This document shows, piece by piece, positions 1 to 8,800 of a stretch of 64,000 nucleotides of DNA (its first letter is position 1; the number at the start of each line of letters is the position of its first letter). The position numbers were made by a program, and so were the translations under genes. A model generated the notes under the pieces. The model saw nothing but the letters and a program-made list of their open reading frames with translations. It was not told where the DNA came from and ran no database searches. The stretch lies in assembly GCF_013377085.1 (NCBI RefSeq), contig NZ_JACAAX010000003.1, positions 62,001 through 126,000 of the forward strand, in the 5' to 3' direction. This DNA is from Rhodoplanes sp. (GTDB taxonomy: Bacteria > Pseudomonadota > Alphaproteobacteria > Rhizobiales > Xanthobacteraceae).

Positions 1-377
1 GCATGGTGGCCGGGCGGCCGCATGGCGCAGAAGGCGTTGGCGACCTTGCCGGTCATCACCTCGTCGACGGCCAGCACGGCGCCGCCGACCGCCCGCAGGG
101 CGGCCTCGTAGGTGCCGGGCGACATCGAGGTGTCGGCGTCGAGCCTCACCATGCCCTCGGTCGGGCTCGCGTCACGGATCGCGTCGATATAGTCGGGCGT
201 GTGGCACAGCGCGATGCGGTCGATCGCCGTCACCGGCGCCTGTTCCCGCGCGAGCGACTGGAACGCCTCCTGCTCGAGCACGCGGTCCACCACCCGAAGG
301 CGGTCGGGCCGCTCGGGATGCCCGAGAGGGGGAATGTGATCGAGGCCGGCCGGATGGGTGATGTACAGTGTCGTCAT
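1..377 (-). CDS. Histone deacetylase family protein (5' part; continues past left edge)
   Basis: The first 125 codons of a zinc-dependent deacetylase of the HDAC/acetoin-utilisation/acetylpolyamine amidohydrolase superfamily are visible. The protein starts MTTLYITHPAGLDHIPPLGH, has the early HPERPDR segment typical of class II-like bacterial HDACs, and reaches the conserved RPPGHH motif, whose tandem histidines form the active-site charge relay, just before the window edge. The metal-binding Asp/His residues would lie beyond the edge. Bacterial members deacetylate small amines or acyl-lysines, and the substrate cannot be deduced here. The start ATG is at 375-377. No co-transcribed neighbour is visible upstream. 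Confidence 0.85.
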   Translation of the reverse strand, partial: MTTLYITHPAGLDHIPPLGHPERPDRLRVVDRVLEQEAFQSLAREQAPVTAIDRIALCHTPDYIDAIRDASPTEGMVRLDADTSMSPGTYEAALRAVGGAVLAVDEVMTGKVANAFCAMRPPGHH

Positions 378-627
378 TGGATGTATCGGTTATGGGAATT
401 CAACCATATCGCGTCGTCCGCCCCCCGGTGTCAAAAAGAAATTGGGCGAAGGCGGCAGCCGGCCGCGGCCGGGGGGCGTGGGAGCCGGCCGCGCCGGCGC
501 CCGGAGCGCCCGGTGCACGGCCCGGCAGGTGCCGAAACGGCCGGCTCGAATTCGGCGTGCCGTCCGCCCGCGCGTGTTGATCCCGGCCGACGGGGCACGT
601 ATGGTCCGCCCGCGCGGCCCGCCGCCT

Positions 628-702
628 TGGGGCGTAGCCAAGTGGTAAGGCAGCGGATTTTGATTCCGCCATTCCCTGGTTCGAATCCAGGCGCCCCAGC
701 CA
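628..702 (+). tRNA. tRNA-Gln (anticodon TTG)
   Basis: A full cloverleaf can be drawn. Acceptor arm TGGGGCG (628-634) pairs with CGCCCCA (692-698). The anticodon stem GCGGA/TCCGC (653-657/665-669) encloses loop TTTTGAT with anticodon TTG at 660-662. The T arm has CCTGG-TTCGAAT-CCAGG. The discriminator is G699 and CCA is encoded at 700-702. A short T run follows the CCA and may help termination. The tRNA stands alone, with no protein gene within 200 bp on either side. Confidence 0.97.
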
Positions 703-1163
703 GCCCTTTTCAAGTCTCTGTCAAGGCTTGCGAATCCTCGGCTGAAAATCCCGAATCGCGGTGATGCGCGGCGCTCCGACACACCGGTGGGCCGCGGGCG
801 GGCGCACGCGCCGCTGGTGTCGTCTCGCGAGCGTGGCGATCCGCCGTCTCGCGTTCGCCCCGATGCCGTCGCGGAACGACGCGTCGTGCCGCCCTCGTCG
901 GCCGAGCTCCGCCCCGCGCAGCCGACCGGCTGTTTCAGCAGGCATTCGTGGCTTGCCCTCCATCGCTGCTCGCGCCATGTTCGACGGCGACATCGCCAAC
1001 GACAGTGACGCTCGACGATCCGCGCGCCCCGCCAGTCCGTGCCTTCATGCAGAAAATTTCCGCGCAGGAGATCGGCCCTCACGGCCATCCTGTCGAAGAC
1101 CCTCCGCAAGGCGCGAGGCGCCCCGCCAGTGACTTCACCATCAGGGCCTGAGACCTGTTCGAG
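703..1163. other. Intergenic stretch without a recognisable gene
   Basis: This 461-bp stretch lies between the tRNA and the CoA-transferase gene. Open frames exist on both strands because of the high GC content, but their translations are arginine-rich, of low complexity and resemble no family. I see no repeat of the kinds found elsewhere in the window and no convincing promoter. It must hold the promoter of the operon that begins at 1164. Confidence 0.5.
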
Positions 1164-2426
1164 ATGACGACATCCGACGAGGCATGCGAGGACAGCTACG
1201 CGTCGCAGGCGACGGGGCCGCTGACCGGCGTGCGTATCCTCGATCTGTCGCGGCTGTTCGCCGGCAATGTGCTGACCCAGGTGCTGGGCGATTTCGGCGC
1301 CGAGGTCGTCAAGGTCGAGCCGCCGGCCGGGGACACGCTGCGGGCCTGGCGCACGCGCGGCGTGTCCACCCACTGGAAGATATACGCACGCAACAAGAAG
1401 AGCCTGGCGCTCGAGCTGCGCCGGCCGGAGGCGCGCGAGCTGCTGTTGCGGCTGGTTCCGTCCGCCCGGATGCTGATCGAGAGCTTCCGGCCCGGTACGC
1501 TGGAGAAGATGGGGCTGGCGCCGGAGCTGCTGCTCGAGCGCAATCCCGGGCTCGTCATCGTCCGCATTTCCGGTTGGGGGCAGGACGGCCCCTACAGCCG
1601 GCGTCCCGGCTTCGGCACGCTGATCGAGGGCATGTCCGGCTTCGCCTCGATGAACGGCTTCGCCGATCGCGAGCCGGTGCTGCCGCCGATCTACCTGGCC
1701 GACGGCATTGCCGGCCTGTACGGGGCCTCGGCGGCCATGATCGCGCTGCGCGAGGTCGAGGTGAACGGTGGCCGCGGCCAGGTGATCGACCTGCCGCTGC
1801 TCGATCCGCTGTTCTCCGTGCTCGGGCCGCATGCCGCCAATCACCGGCTCACCGGCAAGGTCAAGCAGCGCACCGGCAGCCGGTCGACCAATTCGGCGCC
1901 GCGCAACGCCTTCCTGTGCCGCGACGGCCGCTATGTCGGGCTGTCGGCCTCGACCGAGAAGATGGCCCGCCGGCTGTTCGAGGCGATCGGCCGCCCGGAG
2001 CTCGCCCAGGACCCGCGCTTCGCCACCAACGCGGAGCGCGTCGCCAACGCCGATGCGCTCGAGCCGATCATCGCCGCCTTCATCGCCGAGCGCACCCAGG
2101 CCGAGAACGTCGCCTTCTTCGAGAAGGCCGAGGTGACGATCGGGCCGATCTACGACATCGCGCAGATCGTCGAGGACCCGCACGTGAAGGCGCGGGAGAT
2201 CGTCGCCGACTATCCGGACGCCGACATGGGCCGCGTGCCGATGCACCATGTCGTGCCGCGCCTGCTGGGAACGCCGGGCTCGATCCGCAGTCCGGCGCCG
2301 ACCATCGGCGAGCACAACCGCGGGCTGCTCGCCGAACTCGGCGTTTGCGATGACGAATATGACCGGCTGCTCGCGGCCGGCATCGTCTCCGAGGGGGAGC
2401 CCGCCTCGTCGCCCGACGCCGAATGA
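1164..2426 (+). CDS. Class III CoA-transferase (CaiB/BaiF family)
   Basis: A 420-aa family III CoA-transferase, the usual length. These enzymes move CoA between carboxylic acids through an aspartyl-CoA intermediate. The N-terminal block GVRILDLSRLFAGNVLTQVL followed by DFGAEVVKVEPP is diagnostic, and the catalytic aspartate is probably D180 in PPIYLADGIAGLYGA. A second conserved block (RNAFLCRDGRYVGLSA) lies near residue 250. It is the first gene of a three-gene operon with a CitE-like lyase and a Bug binding protein. This suggests activation of an imported hydroxy-dicarboxylate (malate or citramalate type) followed by C-C cleavage. The exact acid is unknown. Similarity to formyl-CoA transferase is superfamily-level only. 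Confidence 0.9.
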   Translation: MTTSDEACEDSYASQATGPLTGVRILDLSRLFAGNVLTQVLGDFGAEVVKVEPPAGDTLRAWRTRGVSTHWKIYARNKKSLALELRRPEARELLLRLVPSARMLIESFRPGTLEKMGLAPELLLERNPGLVIVRISGWGQDGPYSRRPGFGTLIEGMSGFASMNGFADREPVLPPIYLADGIAGLYGASAAMIALREVEVNGGRGQVIDLPLLDPLFSVLGPHAANHRLTGKVKQRTGSRSTNSAPRNAFLCRDGRYVGLSASTEKMARRLFEAIGRPELAQDPRFATNAERVANADALEPIIAAFIAERTQAENVAFFEKAEVTIGPIYDIAQIVEDPHVKAREIVADYPDADMGRVPMHHVVPRLLGTPGSIRSPAPTIGEHNRGLLAELGVCDDEYDRLLAAGIVSEGEPASSPDAE

Positions 2427-2471
2427 CGTGATTGCCCGCGCCGCAGCGCGGCCCAGGGAGTGTCCGCCACG

Positions 2472-3317
2472 ATGTTCAGGTCGCTGCTCTATGTTCCGGC
2501 GAGCTCCGAGCGGTTCGTCGCCAATGCGCATACGCGCGGCGCCGACGCCGTCGTGCTCGATCTCGAGGACTCGGTCGCGCCCGACCAGAAGGATGCCGCC
2601 CGCGCGGCTCTGGCCGCCGCCGTTCCGTCGGTGTCCCGCAACGGCGCCAAGGCGTTGGTGCGCATCAACGCCGAGGAGGAGCGTCATCTCGCCGATGCCG
2701 CGGCGGCCTGCCGGGCCGGCGCCTTCGGCATGCTCGTGCCCAAGACCAACGATCCGGAGCGGCTGGCGCGGCTCGCCGCCCATCTCGGCGAAATCGAGCG
2801 GCAGGCCGGCCGCACCGACCCGGCCGTGCTGGTGCCGATGATCGAGGACCCCGGCGCGGTGTTCGACGCCCGCATCATCGCCAAGGCGACGCCGCGCGTG
2901 TTCGGCCTGATGGTCGGCGGCGAGGACATCGCCACTGCCATGGATGCCGAGCCCACCCCGGAGGTGCTGCGGCTGCCCAAGCTGCTGGTGCACATGGCCG
3001 CGAAGGCGGCGGGCGTGCGCTCCTTCGGCCTGCTGCGCACGGTCGCCGACTTCAAGGACATCGATGCCGTCGAGAAGGCCGCGCACGAGGCGCGGACGTT
3101 CGGCTTCGACGGCGCCACCTGCGTGCATCCCAGCATCGTGCCGATCCTCAACCGAGTGTTCTCGCCGTCGGCGGAGGAGCTCGACCGCGCCCGCCGGCTG
3201 ATCGCGACCTACGACGCCGCTCTCGCGGCCGGCACCGGCGCCTGCATGTTCGAAGGCAAGATGATCGACGTCCCGGTGATCGCCCGCGCCCGCGCCCTGC
3301 TGGCGCGGCAGGGATGA
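2472..3317 (+). CDS. HpcH/HpaI aldolase / citrate lyase beta (CitE-like) family protein
   Basis: A 281-aa TIM-barrel lyase of the CitE-like malyl-/citramalyl-CoA lyase family. It has the N-terminal LLYVPASS, the VLDLEDSVAP segment, an Arg for CoA/substrate binding (VRINAEE), the metal-binding Glu in PMIEDPGAV and the Asp in VGGEDIATAM. Such enzymes cleave (S)-malyl-CoA or citramalyl-CoA to acetyl-CoA plus glyoxylate or pyruvate. I chose ATG 2472, preceded by AGGGAG at 2455-2460. A GTG at 2460 is in frame but would sit on that ribosome binding site. Placement directly behind a CoA-transferase fits activation then cleavage. Confidence 0.88.
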   Translation: MFRSLLYVPASSERFVANAHTRGADAVVLDLEDSVAPDQKDAARAALAAAVPSVSRNGAKALVRINAEEERHLADAAAACRAGAFGMLVPKTNDPERLARLAAHLGEIERQAGRTDPAVLVPMIEDPGAVFDARIIAKATPRVFGLMVGGEDIATAMDAEPTPEVLRLPKLLVHMAAKAAGVRSFGLLRTVADFKDIDAVEKAAHEARTFGFDGATCVHPSIVPILNRVFSPSAEELDRARRLIATYDAALAAGTGACMFEGKMIDVPVIARARALLARQG

Positions 3318-3337
3318 GCGTGGAAGGAGCAAGGACC

Positions 3338-4333
3338 ATGAGCCGTGCCGGATCGCGTCCTCGCCTCGCCTGGGCCTCGGCCGTGTTGACCGCCTGTGTC
3401 GTCGCCACCGCCGTGGCGGTCGCTCAGCCGGCTCCCGTCGCCTGGCCCAAGCAGATCACCCTGGTGGTGCCGTTCCCGCCCGGCGCCAGCAACGACACCT
3501 TCGCCCGCGCTCTGGCCCAGAAGCTCGGCCCGCGCCTCGGCGCCACCATCGTGGTCGACAACAAGCCGGGTGCCGGCGGGTCGATCGGCGCCGGCATGGT
3601 CGCCAATGCGCCGCCCAACGGCGCGACCCTGATGCTGACCTCGTCGACCTTCGCCACCAACGCGGCCGTGCAGCGCAAGCTGCCCTACGATCCGGTCAAG
3701 AGCTTCACGCCGGTGGCGCTGGTCGCCAAGGGGCCGCTGGTGATCGCGGTCGGTGCGGCGACGCCGTATCGCACGCTCTCCGACCTGCTCGACGCCGCCC
3801 GAGCCGACAAGTCCAAGCTCAGCTACGGCTCGGCCGGCTTCGGCTCGATCAACCACATGGGCATCGAGATCATGAACTCGCTCGCCCAGGTCGAGATGAC
3901 GCATGTTCCCTACAAGGGGATCTCGCTCGCCATCACGGACGTGATCGGCGGCCATATCCAGTTCACCCTCGCCACGCTGCCGTCGGTCGCCAGCCAGGTG
4001 ACGGCCGGGCATGTGCGGGCGCTGGCGGTGTCGTCGAAGGAGCGCTCGTCGCTGGTGCCCGACCTGGCGCCGGTCTCCGACACGCTGCCGGGCTACGACG
4101 TCGAGATCTGGTGGGGCGTGCTGGCGCCGCCCGGCATGCCGGGCGCGATGGCCGAGGCCCTGAATGCCGAGATCCGGACCGTGGTCGACGAGCCGGACAT
4201 GCGGGCGCGCTTCGCCCAGGAGGGCGCCGAGCCGGTGATCACGATGACGGCGGCGCAGGTCGCCGAGCATGTGCGCCTCGACATCGAGAAATGGCGGACG
4301 ATCGCGCGGCAGCGCAACATCTTGGCGGATTGA
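3338..4333 (+). CDS. Bug/TctC-family tripartite tricarboxylate transporter substrate-binding protein
   Basis: A 331-aa periplasmic binding protein. The signal peptide spans about residues 1-30 with a hydrophobic core and cleavage near AVAQ. The mature part begins WPKQITLVVPFPPGASND, the hallmark of Bug proteins, followed by the VVDNKPGAGGSIGA loop that contacts carboxylate ligands. ATG 3338 has AAGGAG eight bases upstream; an earlier in-frame ATG at 3314 overlaps the stop of the lyase. No membrane subunits (TctA/TctB) are nearby, so it is an orphan binding protein, as is common for Bug families. It probably captures the acid metabolised by the two preceding enzymes. Confidence 0.9.
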   Translation: MSRAGSRPRLAWASAVLTACVVATAVAVAQPAPVAWPKQITLVVPFPPGASNDTFARALAQKLGPRLGATIVVDNKPGAGGSIGAGMVANAPPNGATLMLTSSTFATNAAVQRKLPYDPVKSFTPVALVAKGPLVIAVGAATPYRTLSDLLDAARADKSKLSYGSAGFGSINHMGIEIMNSLAQVEMTHVPYKGISLAITDVIGGHIQFTLATLPSVASQVTAGHVRALAVSSKERSSLVPDLAPVSDTLPGYDVEIWWGVLAPPGMPGAMAEALNAEIRTVVDEPDMRARFAQEGAEPVITMTAAQVAEHVRLDIEKWRTIARQRNILAD

Positions 4334-4582
4334 GCGCGTCCGTTTGCCCGGTTCTCGGAGCCCGCCCCGATGACGTTGCTCGGTGTCATTCCGTCAAAAG
4401 ACGCATGGCAGCCTTGATGTTTGCGAATTTGCACCCATATCAGGGAAGTCGATAGACGGCGAGAAGACGTGGCTCCACGCTGATCATCAGCATCGCGCCG
4501 ACGATTATCTTTCCCGAAAACGCGATTTCGACGGCTCGCGACAGCGGGCGAGCGATAATTCCGTACACGAAAGGCGGTCCTG

Positions 4583-4795
4583 ATGGTCAAGGGAACCGTG
4601 AAGTGGTTCAACGCGCAAAAGGGCTTCGGCTTCATCGCGCCAGACAATGGGGGCGCTGATGCATTCGTTCACATCAGCGCCGTCGAACGCGCCGGTCTCT
4701 CCGATCTGCGCGAGGGCCAGAAATTGAGCTTCGAGCTCGTGTCCGATCGCAAGACGGGCAAGATGGCCGCCGAAAAGCTGGAAGTTCTGGACTGA
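4583..4795 (+). CDS. cspA: Cold-shock protein (CspA family)
   Basis: A 70-aa single cold-shock domain. VKGTVKWFN opens the OB fold, RNP1 is KGFGFIAPD and RNP2 is DAFVHIS. It binds single-stranded RNA/DNA as an RNA chaperone. About 250 bp upstream are free of genes. A weak promoter-like pair (TTGATG 4414-4419, CATATC 4436-4441, spacer 16) would leave a leader of roughly 130 nt, in keeping with the long leaders of csp mRNAs, but this is only suggestive. A strong intrinsic terminator lies about 140 bp downstream. The symbol denotes the family, since genomes of this kind carry several paralogues. Confidence 0.93.
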   Translation: MVKGTVKWFNAQKGFGFIAPDNGGADAFVHISAVERAGLSDLREGQKLSFELVSDRKTGKMAAEKLEVLD

Positions 4796-4937
4796 TTGCA
4801 GCGTCGGCGCCGGTGCTCGCCACCGGCGCGCCGGCGACCGGCATCGGTGCGCCCCGAGTCGACCACGGATGAACCGTCGGCTCGACAGGACCGATGCGGC
4901 CGCAATCTGCCCGACGGGGCGCTTCGGCGCCTTCCTG

Positions 4938-4969
4938 GCCCCGCACCTCGTCGAGGTCGCGGGGCTTTT
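4938..4969 (+). terminator. Rho-independent terminator
   Basis: GCCCCGC plus ACCTC (4938-4949) pairs with GAGGT plus GCGGGGC (4953-4965) around a GTC loop with one bulged C, and TTTT follows at 4966-4969. It lies downstream of the cold-shock gene and upstream of the small lysine-rich gene, so it probably ends the cold-shock transcript. Confidence 0.7.
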
Positions 4970-5018
4970 CGTGTCTGACCGAGCCGCAACCGCGGATCGG
5001 GTGACGCAGGAGGACGGC

Positions 5019-5150
5019 ATGGCCAAGGGACAGAAGCACGGCAATCGGGAAATCAAGAAGCCCAAGAAGAAAAAGGAGCCGCCGGCGGCTCCGATCGGCC
5101 TGACCAAGGGCATGACCTCGTCGAACGGGCTTCTGAAGAAGAAGGCCTGA
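5019..5150 (+). CDS. Small lysine-rich protein (43 aa)
   Basis: A 43-aa very basic protein that starts MAKGQKHGNREIKKPKKKKE and ends GLLKKKA. CAGGAGG at 5007-5013 lies six bases from the ATG, a strong ribosome binding site that supports translation. Similar short MAKGQ...NKEAKKPK proteins are annotated as hypothetical in many alpha- and betaproteobacteria (from memory). No function is known to me. The lysine cluster would suit nucleic-acid or ribosome binding, but this is inference. It has no membrane segment or cysteine. Confidence 0.7.
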   Translation: MAKGQKHGNREIKKPKKKKEPPAAPIGLTKGMTSSNGLLKKKA

Positions 5151-5262
5151 TCCGCGCCCTCGTCGGCTCCGACCCGGTTTGCGCGATGCGGAGTTTCCGG
5201 TGAGGGCTCCGCAGCGTCGGGTTGTCGTGCGCACGGCGCGCTCACCGTGAAGGAGAGGATCG

Positions 5263-5571
5263 ATGCTGCACTATCTCGGCGGGCTGTCCGGCGCCGGAGA
5301 TCTGATCTGCGGCGACCGGACGATCGCCCGCGCCGACTATGATTTCGACGGCTTTCTCACCAATCCCGGCCAGGTGACCAGCAGCGGCGAAATCCGCATG
5401 TCGGCTGGCATCATGAAGGATGTGTTCGGCCGGAAGGGTCTTCTGTTGAAGACCGACGACGGGCGGCTGCTCCGGCTGCACTTCTCCGAAAAGCGGCTGG
5501 CGTCGTCGAGCGAAGCCGCTCATGTGGACGTGGTCGGCGAACTGCCGGCCGAATCCGAGTGGCACCACTAG
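5263..5571 (+). CDS. Hypothetical protein (102 aa)
   Basis: A 102-aa soluble protein with a good ribosome binding site (AAGGAGAGG) before ATG 5263. I recognise no family. It opens with a glycine-rich stretch (LGGLSGAGDLICGD) and has a central FDGFLTNPGQVTSSGEIRMS segment and a C-terminal RLLRLHFSEKRL region. The alternating polar/hydrophobic pattern suggests a small beta-rich fold. It lies between the lysine-rich gene and the glucan synthase gene, with about 110 bp before it and 294 bp after it. An inverted repeat (GCGCTC 5614-5619, GAGCGC 5635-5640) lies just downstream. Confidence 0.65.
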   Translation: MLHYLGGLSGAGDLICGDRTIARADYDFDGFLTNPGQVTSSGEIRMSAGIMKDVFGRKGLLLKTDDGRLLRLHFSEKRLASSSEAAHVDVVGELPAESEWHH

Positions 5572-5865
5572 GGCGCTCTCGCGCGAAACGGAACCCGGAT
5601 CGTGTGAAGTAAAGCGCTCTTCGTCATAAATCTGGAGCGCGATCGAACGCAAAGTCGCAATCCGCTTTCGTCGAACGCGCTTTGACCCGGAGACCGGCGG
5701 CTCCGCGGTTTGCTCGATGCCGGTCGGAGCTGCGCTCTGCCGACCGTCCGTCCTCGTCGGTCGTCGCATCGTGCGCCGTGGGACCGCCGCGGCAGATCCT
5801 GCTGTGTCCCCGAACGGTTCGCCGGTCGCGTCTTTCGTGAGCCGACCCCGGCCAGAAAGGCAGTT

Positions 5866-8800
5866 ATGACCTCGATCCTTCGCCGTGTGCTCGCAAGACG
5901 CCGCGCCTCTTCGCCATGGGCCGACAAGGCGCCGGTGCGGGAGGAGCTGTTCGGCGTCGAGCGGCTCGAGCAGCACGCGGAAAGCCTTGCAGCCGCCCAG
6001 TCCGTCACGGACCGACCGATATCGGTCCTGCCGTTGCGCCGTCGCCTCGACGACAATGCCGCCACCTTGCTGGCCGCCTACCGCGCGAGCGCGGCGGAGC
6101 TGGACAGCGGCCGCGGGGTCGTTCCCGCCGCCGAATGGCTGCTCGACAATTATCACCTCGTCGAGGAGCAGATCCGCGAGATCCGCGAGGACCTTCCTGC
6201 GGGCTACTATCGCCAGCTTCCGAAGCTGGCGACCGGGCCGTTCGCCGGCTATCCGCGCGTGTTCGGTCTCGCCTGGGCGTTCAATGCACACACCGACAGC
6301 CATTTCGATCCCGAAACGCTGCGCCGGTTCATCGCCGCCTATCAGCGGGTCCAACCGCTCACGATCGGCGAGCTGTGGGCGGTCGCGATCACGCTTCGCA
6401 TCGTTCTCATCGAAAACCTGCGCCGGCTCTCCGACCAGATCACCGCGGGGCGCGCCGCGCGGGCCGATGCCGATGCGCTCGCAAACCGGCTTCTCGCGAC
6501 GGGGGGCGCCCGCTCGGCCCTCGACACCGACATCGCCGGCCGTTCGTCCGGACCGCTGTCGGAGCTTTTCGCCGCTCAGCTCGCCAAGCGACTGAGAGAC
6601 CAGGATCCGCGCACGACGCCGACGCTCGGCTGGCTGGAGGAGCGGCTTGCCCGGCAGGGTGTCTCGATGGACGACGTGGTCCGGCATGCCCAGCAGCGGC
6701 AAGGCGCCTCCAATGTCTCGGTGCGCAACGTCATCACCAGCATGCGGCTGATCTCCGACGTCGACTGGTCGGAGCTGTTCGAGAGCGTGAGTCTCGTCGA
6801 CGCGCGGCTGCGCGCCGCAAGCGCCTTCGCCGCGATGGACTTCCCGACCCGCAATCTGTACCGGAGCGCCATCGAGCTCTTGGCCCGCGGCTCGTCCTGC
6901 ACCGAGCTCGACATCGCCGACCACGCGCTGAAAGCGGCGCACGAGCGGACGGCCGATACGTGCGACGTGGTCGAGGCCGAGCGGGCCGGTGACCCCGGCT
7001 ACCATCTGATCGCCGAAGGCCGCGGCGCGCTCGAGCGCGCGATCGGGTTCCGGCCGCCGGTGCGGCTGCGGATCAGCCGCTTCAATGTTCGCCTCGGTAT
7101 CGGCGGCTATGTCGGTGCGATCCTGCTCGTCACCGCGGCGTTGCTGGCCGGCGTCCTGTGGGTGCTCGAGCCCGGGCCGGACTTCGGCCGCTTCGTCCTG
7201 CTCGCCTTGGTCGGCGCTCTTCCGGCGAGCGCCGCGGCGACCGCCCTCGTCGACCGGGCGATCACCTGGAGCTTCGGCGCGGTGACGCTGCCCGGTCTCG
7301 GACTGACGGAGGGCGTTCCGCCATCGCTGCGGACACTCGTCGCGGTGCCGACGCTGCTGACCAGCGAGGCCGACCTCCTGGAGCAGGTCGAAGGCCTGGA
7401 GGTGCATCACCTCGCCAGCGGCGGCGACCTCACCTTCGCGCTCCTGTCGGACGGCGTCGACGCGGACCGCGAGGTCGTCGAGCGCGACGCCGATCTTCTC
7501 GCCAAGGCCGCCGCCGCGATCGGAGAGCTGAACCAACGTTACGGTCCCGGTCCCGACGGCGAGCGCTTCCTGCTGCTGCATCGCCGCCGCGTCTACAACG
7601 CCGGGCAAGGCAAGTGGATGGGATGGGAGCGCAAGCGCGGCAAGCTGCACGAGCTCAACCAGCTCCTGCGCGGCGCCACCGACACGACCTTCGTGGCGGT
7701 GGCCGGGCAGGCGCCGCACGTGCCGGCCGACGTGCGCTACGTCATCACGCTGGATGCCGACACGCGGCTGCCGCGGGACGCGGCGCTCCGGCTGATCGGC
7801 AAGATGGGACATCCGCTCAATCGACCGAAGTTCAGCGATGCGGAGCAGCGCGTGGTGAACGGCTACGCCATTCTCCAGCCGCGCGTCACGCCGTCCTTGC
7901 CGGTCGGGCGCGAGGGCTCGCTCTATCAGAGGATCGTGTCGGGCCCCGGCGGCATGGACCCTTATGCGGCCGCCGTCTCCGACGTCTATCAGGACCTGTT
8001 CGGCGAAGGCTCCTACACGGGCAAGGGCATCTACGACGTCGACGCCTTCGAGCGGGCGCTCGCCGGCCGCGTCCCCGAAAATGCGATGCTCAGCCACGAT
8101 CTGTACGAGGGCATTTTTGCACGCGCGGGCCTCGCCTCCGACGTCGAGGTCGTCGAGGACTTCCCGTCGCGCTACGATGTCGCCGCCAAGCGCCAGCACC
8201 GCTGGATGCGCGGCGACTGGCAGCTCATCCCTTGGGTGTTCGGACATCGGACCGGATTGCGTGCGGTGCCCGCCGTCGGCCGCTGGAAGATGCTCGACAA
8301 TCTCCGGCGCTCGCTGCTCGCGCCGTTCACGCTGGCGACCTTCGGGGCGTGCTGGCTGCTGCCGCTGCACGCAGCCGCGCTCGCAACCTTTCTGGTGCTT
8401 GCCGCCATCGCCGTGCCGGCCTTTCTCCCGACCGTCTTTTCGGTGCTGCCGCGCCGCAGCGGCATCCGCTTTCGCAATCACATGGGCTCGCTCGTCGCTG
8501 ACCTGCGGCTCGCGGGCCTGCAGGCGCTGATGTCGGTGACGCTGACGGCCGATCAGGCGTGGCGGGCGGGCGATGCGATCGTGCGAACGCTCGCCCGGCT
8601 GTTCGCGACGCGCCGCCATCTGCTCGAATGGACGACGGCGGCGCAGTCGACCGGCCGGCCGCGGCTCGGGGTTCAGGGCTTCTATCGGGACATGGCGGGC
8701 GGTACCGCCCTCGGGGTCGCGGTCGCGGCGGGCGCCGTCGCACTCGCGCCGGCGTCGTGGCCGCTCGCGCTGCCGTTCGCACTGCTGTGGCTGTCGGCGC

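Noticed and set aside
2460-2471. GTG start four codons before the CitE-like ATG
   Set aside because: It overlaps the AGGGAG ribosome binding site that serves ATG 2472.
390-3332. A 980-codon minus-strand open frame over the tRNA and the CoA-transferase/lyase genes
   Set aside because: It runs through a tRNA and two clearly recognisable plus-strand genes and has low-complexity composition, so it is a shadow frame.
5710-5865. Upstream extension of the glucan synthase
   Set aside because: The extension has no ribosome binding site and arginine/cysteine-rich non-conserved sequence. ATG 5866 has GAAAGG upstream and a typical NdvB N-terminus.
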